Shown one piece after another: positions 59,246-64,000 of a DNA stretch of 64,000 nucleotides. The stretch covers positions 1 through 64,000 of the forward strand of contig DASXFN010000091.1 in assembly GCA_036489565.1 (NCBI GenBank), in the 5' to 3' direction. The notes under the pieces were generated by a model. The model ran no database searches. It had not been told where the DNA came from and worked only from the letters and a program-made list of their open reading frames with translations. Both the position numbers and the translations under genes were made by a program. This DNA comes from JAICKN01 sp036489565. Lineage in GTDB: Bacteria > Acidobacteriota > Terriglobia > Terriglobales > Acidobacteriaceae. Numbering within the stretch: position 1 is the first letter of the stretch; the number at the start of each line of letters is the position of its first letter.

Positions 59246-59598
59246 TCTGTCTATTCTCCCTTTTCCACTCTTCGTGGATGATGCAACGGTCGTTTGTTGC
59301 GACTGATTGAATGTATAGAGTTATTGAAAAATGAAGTCAAGAAAAAAATGATGTTAGCGGCGCGTACGAACGGTGTACCAAAGTCACTTCGCGCGGATTT
59401 CGTCAGGGGAATTTTGTCGCGAAGAGATTTGCTGAGCACGGAATTTCAGATCTCCTCGCATCATCCGATTTTTGATTTCATAAACTTGCCTCATTCACTG
59501 TGCACGCGAGCGAGAAAAATATTTGGCCTCCATATTGTGGGCGCAAGCGCTTTCCGCGCAACTATAATGAATGTCAGAAGCAAGGGAGGAGCAGGAAA
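59246..59598. other. Region between the microORF and the thiolase gene
   Basis: These 353 bases show no reliable gene on either strand. They hold the likely leftward promoter region of the Lys-rich microORF and, near the right end, a perfect -10 box TATAAT (59573-59578) with a weak -35 TTTCCG (59551-59556) that could serve the thiolase gene. AGGAGCAGGA (59587-59596) is the thiolase ribosome binding site. Confidence 0.5.
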
Positions 59599-60792
59599 AT
59601 GGCCGCTCTTGAAGATGTTGTCATCATTTCCGCGTGTCGTACGCCGGTCGGAAAATTTCAGGGAAGCCTCTCTGATTTCAGCGCAATGCAGCTCGGTTCC
59701 ATCGTGGTACGCGAAGCTGTAAAGCGCGCGAACATTGATTCCATGCTCGTGGATGAGTGCATCATGGGCAATGTTGTTTCTGCGGGATTGGGTCAAAACC
59801 CCGCGCGGCAAGCCGCTTTGTTCGGCGGATTGGCGGACGAAGTGGGTGCCATGACTATAAACAAAGTTTGCGGCTCGGGATTGAAAGCGGTGGCCCTTGC
59901 AGCGCAAGCGATACAGACCGGAAACAGTTCCGTGGTAGTCGCCGGCGGAATGGAATCCATGACGAACGCGCCTTACCTATTGCCGCAAGCGCGCAAGGGA
60001 TATCGCTTAGGCAACGCGCAGATTGTGGATGCGATGATCCAGGATGGTCTTTGGGATATTTACAACAACTACCACATGGGAATGACGGGGGAGAATGTCG
60101 CGGGAAAATACGGGATTACTCGTGAAGAGCAGGATGAGTTTGCGCTGAACTCGCATCGTAAAGCAATCGCAGCCTTTAAAGAATGCCGTTTGAAGTCGCA
60201 AATTGTTCCCGTGGAAATTCCTGCCAAGAAAAAGGGCGGAGCGCCTGGAATTTTTGATAAAGACGAATCTCCACGGGAAGACACGACCATCGAAATTCTG
60301 CGTAGCCTGAAGCCGGCTTTCAAAAAAGATGGCACCGTGACCGCCGGCAATGCTCCCGGAGTGAATGATGGAGCGGCGGCGGTTGTAGTAATCAGTGCGG
60401 GCAAAGCGAAAGAGCTTAAAGCGAAGCCGATGGTTCGGATCGTCGCGCAGGCTACCAGTGGAATTGCGCCTGCCTGGGTCATGATGGCTCCCGTGAGCGC
60501 GATTCGTAAGATTTGGGAAAAGACCGGTTGGAAGAATCAGGATGTGGATCTTTACGAGTTGAACGAAGCGTTCTCCGTGCAGGCGCTTGGCGTGATGCGG
60601 GAACTCGACCTCGATCCTGAAAAAGTAAACGTAAACGGCGGCGCTGTGGCCATTGGCCATCCCATCGGCGCGAGCGGCGCGCGCGTTCTGGTGGCATTGA
60701 TTCATGAAATGATTCGTCGCGATGTGCATCGCGGAATCGCCGCGCTGTGTTTGGGCGGAGGCAATGCGGTTGCGATGGCGGTGGAACGCTGA
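59599..60792 (+). CDS. Acetyl-CoA C-acetyltransferase (thiolase)
   Basis: This 397-residue thiolase has the acylation Cys91 (NKVCGSGLKA), His354 (AIGHPIGASGARVL) and the second catalytic Cys384 (AALCLGGGNAVAM). AALEDVVIISACRTPVGKFQGS opens the protein as in biosynthetic acetoacetyl-CoA thiolases. The reaction is 2 acetyl-CoA to acetoacetyl-CoA + CoA, usable in polyhydroxybutyrate or isoprenoid synthesis and in the reverse direction in degradation. ATG 59599 with an AGGAGCAGGA ribosome binding site is clear, although the frame is open from 59500. It stands alone, 16 bases from a convergent histidine kinase. Confidence 0.92.
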   Translation: MAALEDVVIISACRTPVGKFQGSLSDFSAMQLGSIVVREAVKRANIDSMLVDECIMGNVVSAGLGQNPARQAALFGGLADEVGAMTINKVCGSGLKAVALAAQAIQTGNSSVVVAGGMESMTNAPYLLPQARKGYRLGNAQIVDAMIQDGLWDIYNNYHMGMTGENVAGKYGITREEQDEFALNSHRKAIAAFKECRLKSQIVPVEIPAKKKGGAPGIFDKDESPREDTTIEILRSLKPAFKKDGTVTAGNAPGVNDGAAAVVVISAGKAKELKAKPMVRIVAQATSGIAPAWVMMAPVSAIRKIWEKTGWKNQDVDLYELNEAFSVQALGVMRELDLDPEKVNVNGGAVAIGHPIGASGARVLVALIHEMIRRDVHRGIAALCLGGGNAVAMAVER

Positions 60793-60808
60793 AAGAGCTT
60801 AACTTTCG

Positions 60809-62932
60809 TTACGCGTGAGAAGTATGTGCCTTCATGGTGGGCAATGTCACCGTGAAAACGGCACCGCCACCGGGGCCGGGGGCCGCTTCAATGTTTCCGC
60901 CGTGCTCGCGAAGGATTGCCTTGCAGATGCTCAAGCCAAGCCCGGTACCCCTCCCTGGACGTTTGGTGGTGTAGAACGGATCGAAAATGTACGGTAGTAC
61001 CTCCGCCGAAATCCCGGCGCCGTCATCCTGAAACGTAATGCTTACCGCTTGACTGCTGTTAGAGCAGCGGATTCGCAATGTCCCCCGGTCGCGTGTTTCG
61101 CGGATCGCCTGCTCGGCGTTGCGTACCAGGTTCAAAAATATCTGCATCAATTGGTGGGCATCGCCGCTGACCAGGCGCACCGGCTCGCGAAGAAAATCTA
61201 TCGTAATATTATTTTTGCGCAGAGAATACGTATGTAAGTGCAATGTCCGCTCAACCAGCTCCCCTGGATCAATTGGATTTCTGCCTGGCGCCGGCGGACG
61301 TGAAAAGTACAGCAAGTTTTGTACGACTTCGGCGGCGCGGCGAGCCTCATGCTGAAGGGTGGTCAGTTGCTTCCGCGTTTCGTCGCTGGCTGTGTCCTGC
61401 AATAGGTCGGCCATCCCCAGGATGCTGGTAAGCGGGTTATTCAATTCGTGGGCAAAACCGCCGATCATCTGGCCCATCGCGGCCAGGCGTTCGCTCTCGA
61501 TGACCTGGGCCTCAAATTTCCGTTCAATGGTAATGTCTCGAATAGAAGCGATTGCGCCGCTCAGCGCGCGCTCCGCATCGTGCAAAGCGCTTACGGAGGC
61601 GCGCATCATTCGCCAACTTCCGTCGCTGTGCCGGATTCCGTATTCACAGGCGCCAAACGTCATTCTCCCTGCCAAAATCTCCCGGCAAAGGGCGATCAGC
61701 TCCGGCGCATGTTCGGTGTCGGTAACTTTCTTTCCGAGCAGGTCTTCGGGCTTTCCGCCCAGGACATCGCGAATGCGGGAGCTGACGAATTGATAGGACT
61801 CGTCGAGCCCAATGACCAAAATGAGATCAGGAAAGCTCTCCAGCAAATAGCGTTGGAATTGCTCTTGCTCGCGCAGCTTCTTCTCGATACCGCGGCGTTG
61901 GGTTACGTCCACCAGCGTTCCCTGATAGCGGATGACGTTTCCATATCCGTCAAGGATCGCGCGTGAAGTATCCATGAAAATTGCGGCGGCGCCGTCTTTG
62001 CGACGCAGCGTGATTTCCCTCTGCCGGACGCCGCTGGGGCTCTTTCCAACATTGCCCAGTGCCGCTGCTTGACCGCCGGAAAAGGATAGCTGCTCAGGCG
62101 AGAGAAACAGTATCTCGTCTTTGGTCTCGTATCCGAGCATGGTGGCCAGGGCGGAATTCGCATCGAGGAGTTTTCCCTCAGGACTGCTGAAGTAAATTCC
62201 TTCTTGCAAAGTTTCGAACAGTTCGGTGAATCGGGTTTCTTTTTCGCGTTCGCTGGTCACATCACGCGCCAGAACGCTGGTCCCCACCACCTCGTCATCC
62301 TTCACAATTGCATTTAGCGTGCAATCAAAATACAGAACACGAGTGCTGCTCTTGAGCCTTACGTTCACCAATCCTGCCCAATGACGCTTCTCCAGGAAGC
62401 GGCCCAGGTTGGCTTCGATTTCGGCGCGGGCGGGCTCTTCCACGAATTCGTCAAGTTTCCGCCCGACGATCTCCGCATAAGGGAGGTGTAGCAGGTCGCT
62501 CATGCTGCGATTCACGGTGCGCAGGGTCCCGTCCAGCGACAAGGCGAACGCGGCGTCCTCCAGTGAATCGATTAATTCTTTAAAACTCTTTTGCGAACGG
62601 GAAATGACCTGGCTGAGTTGATCTAATTGCTCGGGAGAAGGCGCTACTCCGCTGCGTTCTTCTAAATCATGCAGAAGGGATTTAAGCTCAGAGACCTCAC
62701 GCCGCCTCCCATACACATAGACGGCAAAAAGAACGCTGACGACTACAAGTCCTATGGGAACAGCGCCAAGATGGTAAGGAAGGTCTTGCAGGCGGTCCCA
62801 CGCCAAAGCCGCAAGACCGGTTGCAAGCAACACCAGGAACATGAGTGCCCAGCGCCATAGCTGAGACTCTTCCCGTTCCAAATGGCCCGGGGTGCGCCGG
62901 GAAGTGGAATCGGCCTTGTTTTTTTCTGACAT
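60809..62932 (-). CDS. Membrane-anchored triple-PAS sensor histidine kinase
   Basis: This 707-residue kinase has two membrane helices (about 27-45 and 55-74) with only a short loop between them, so the signal is probably sensed by the three cytoplasmic PAS domains (about 115-235, 240-365 and 370-485). HisKA follows, with MIGGFAHELNNPLTSILG and His495. The HATPase_c domain has N-box NLVRNAEQAI, DDGAGISAEVLPYIFDPFY and RGTGLGLSICKAIL. The Asn-Asn-Pro variant after the H-box is typical of NtrB-like kinases. No response regulator is adjacent, so the kinase is an orphan. Each PAS may bind a small ligand or cofactor; none shows a recognisable haem or flavin motif. Confidence 0.9.
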   Translation of the reverse strand: MSEKNKADSTSRRTPGHLEREESQLWRWALMFLVLLATGLAALAWDRLQDLPYHLGAVPIGLVVVSVLFAVYVYGRRREVSELKSLLHDLEERSGVAPSPEQLDQLSQVISRSQKSFKELIDSLEDAAFALSLDGTLRTVNRSMSDLLHLPYAEIVGRKLDEFVEEPARAEIEANLGRFLEKRHWAGLVNVRLKSSTRVLYFDCTLNAIVKDDEVVGTSVLARDVTSEREKETRFTELFETLQEGIYFSSPEGKLLDANSALATMLGYETKDEILFLSPEQLSFSGGQAAALGNVGKSPSGVRQREITLRRKDGAAAIFMDTSRAILDGYGNVIRYQGTLVDVTQRRGIEKKLREQEQFQRYLLESFPDLILVIGLDESYQFVSSRIRDVLGGKPEDLLGKKVTDTEHAPELIALCREILAGRMTFGACEYGIRHSDGSWRMMRASVSALHDAERALSGAIASIRDITIERKFEAQVIESERLAAMGQMIGGFAHELNNPLTSILGMADLLQDTASDETRKQLTTLQHEARRAAEVVQNLLYFSRPPAPGRNPIDPGELVERTLHLHTYSLRKNNITIDFLREPVRLVSGDAHQLMQIFLNLVRNAEQAIRETRDRGTLRIRCSNSSQAVSITFQDDGAGISAEVLPYIFDPFYTTKRPGRGTGLGLSICKAILREHGGNIEAAPGPGGGAVFTVTLPTMKAHTSHA

Positions 62933-63148
62933 GGGCCCGTTAATCTATGAAAACACTACGACTGAAGTACAACCATCGTAGTTTACACGCGACACATGCT
63001 GGTATTAGGAACCCTGGTTCGAAAATACGCAGTCGGAACCGATTTCCACAACATACTGGCATCGTTGCGTGACGGCAATCACCGTTTCTTAAGAGGCCGG
63101 AATGTAGGCTTACCTACTATGTCTAAGTGTCGCCGTATGAAAAACTCC

Positions 63149-64000
63149 GATGCTATACAAAACTCTTAGCGCCGCAGTGTATGGCATTGACGCCAACATT
63201 ATTGAAGTGGAAGTGGACGTGTCTGGAATCAAGACGACCGAAGATCACTTTCACACGGTCGGCTTGCCAGACGCTGCCGTGCGCGAGAGCCGTGATCGCG
63301 TTCGCGCAGCTCTGAAAAATTGTGGATATGACATTCCGCCTACCCACATCACCATCAACCTTGCTCCCGCCGATATTCGCAAGGAAGGCTCAGGCTTCGA
63401 TTTGCCCATGGCGCTCTCCATTGTCGGCGCGTATGGCGGCCTCACGCGCAAGGAGGTGCCTGACTGCCTATTTGTGGGGGAATTATCGCTGGATGGAGGA
63501 CTGCGAAGCGTTCGCGGCGCCTTGCCGATCGCCATTGAAGCGCGTGGAAAAAAAATCGCGCGCATTGTCGTTCCCGAGGTCAATGCGCGTGAAGCGGCGA
63601 TGGTGAGCGGAGTGGATGTATATCCGGTCAAGTCTCTGCTCGACGTTATCCATTTCGTAAACTCTGGCAACGGCATAAAGCCGGTAAAGGTGGATGGCGA
63701 TACTCTACTGAGCGAATCGCAACACTTTGCCGTGGACTTTAAAGACGTTCGCGGACAGCAAACCGCGAAGCGCGCTTTGGAAGTGGCCTGCGCCGGTGGA
63801 CATAACATTTTGATGATCGGTCCTCCGGGTTCCGGCAAAACCATGCTCGCCAAGCGGATGCCCACAATCCTGCCGCCGTTTATTTTCGAAGAGGCGCTGG
63901 AGACTACCAAAATTCACAGCGTGGCCGGAGTGCTCGATCAGGGAGCGGGTTTGGTGGGAGTGCGTCCTTTCCGTGCGCCGCACCATACAATTTCTGACGC
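63149..64000 (+). CDS. comM: YifB/ComM-family Mg-chelatase-like AAA+ ATPase (3' truncated)
   Basis: The first 284 residues are present and the gene runs off the window. They contain the N-terminal LonC-like/ChlI domain (SAAVYGIDANIIEVEVDVSG, then NLAPADIRKEGSGFDLPMAL) and the start of the AAA+ module with Walker A MIGPPGSGKTMLAKRMP. VRGQQTAKRALEVACAGGHN precedes it. ComM is a hexameric helicase that extends branch migration of incoming DNA during natural transformation. With comF at the left part of the window this hints at transformation capacity. ATG 63149 is the first codon fitting the family N-terminus (LYKTLSAAVYGI). Confidence 0.92.

Noticed and set aside
59294..59722. A 142-codon plus-strand frame crossing into the thiolase gene
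   Set aside because: Most of its 3' part overlaps the thiolase in another frame. It has no domain, and its product lacks any recognisable pattern.
62990..63060. tRNA-like GGTTCGAAA in the gap before comM
   Set aside because: Only the T-loop-like string is present. No acceptor stem, D-arm or anticodon arm can be paired around it.

Overview
The window looks like chromosomal core DNA of an acidobacterium (Acidobacteriota, probably class Terriglobia, in the Koribacter / Sulfotelmatobacter neighbourhood). I infer this from the gene mix: CRTAC1/UnbV protein, DUF6677 membrane protein, FecR-like gene beside mreBCD, Tat-exported sugar isomerase-like proteins with a GMC oxidoreductase, a TonB protein with a long proline-rich spacer, and HNH/MutS-like/ComF neighbours. 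Base composition is moderately GC-rich and even throughout. No phage, insertion sequence, integrase, CRISPR array, rRNA or tRNA was seen. Both ends cut genes: the 3' part of an nrnA-type gene on the left and the 5' part of comM/yifB on the right. Taxonomy is an inference, not a measurement.

Layout. 1-11.3 kb: nrnA end, a small membrane protein overlapping a GT39-type glycosyltransferase, a double GNAT, then a leftward block (M24 peptidase, DUF6677, tiny membrane protein; MFS/POT-like carrier; asnB; YggS; OPT transporter). 11.4-19.2 kb: ComF, HNH nuclease, a membrane-anchored MutS-like ATPase, a secreted LolA-like protein, an M20 peptidase and an orphan TonB with about eight VAPxP repeats. 19.2-26.1 kb: a two-component pair translationally coupled to a Tat-exported CRTAC1 protein, then HtrA and a peptidoglycan-binding-like protein. 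26.1-29.8 kb: leftward PHP phosphatase, aminotransferase and aldehyde dehydrogenase. 30-40.9 kb: the cell-shape operon FecR-like/mreB/mreC/mreD/mrdA/rodA, followed by an RNase E/G with a long structured leader and a roughly 440-residue insertion inside its S1 domain. 41-46.8 kb: iron-permease-like protein, VanY-like peptidase, and a four-gene cluster (two exported AP-endonuclease-fold sugar isomerases, a GMC dehydrogenase with an Fe-S-type Cys motif, and a Tat small subunit). 46.8-52.4 kb: an ABC ATPase and the nitrogen module glnD, glnB, amt. 52.5-59.2 kb: hrcA-grpE-dnaJ-rsmE under a CIRCE element, then a UvrD-type helicase fused to an AddB-type Fe-S nuclease. 59.2-64 kb: a 13-codon Lys-rich microORF, a thiolase, a triple-PAS histidine kinase and comM.

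Working together. The mre operon plus PBP2 and RodA builds the lateral wall. The amt/GlnB/GlnD set senses nitrogen, and GlnB keeps Tyr51, the uridylylation site. hrcA-grpE-dnaJ is a heat-shock operon with its own HrcA operator. The 42.3-46.8 kb cluster is the best candidate for an under-described system: an exported FAD/Fe-S dehydrogenase with TIM-barrel partners, consistent with periplasmic oxidation of glycosides to 3-keto sugars followed by elimination or hydrolysis.

Most unusual details: dnaJ appears to start at AUC (54291), since no ATG, GTG or TTG start would keep the J domain whole. A CIRCE element lies directly upstream of a near-consensus promoter. A Lys-rich 13-residue peptide is bounded by a bidirectional terminator. 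The RNase E/G has its disordered scaffold in the middle instead of at an end.
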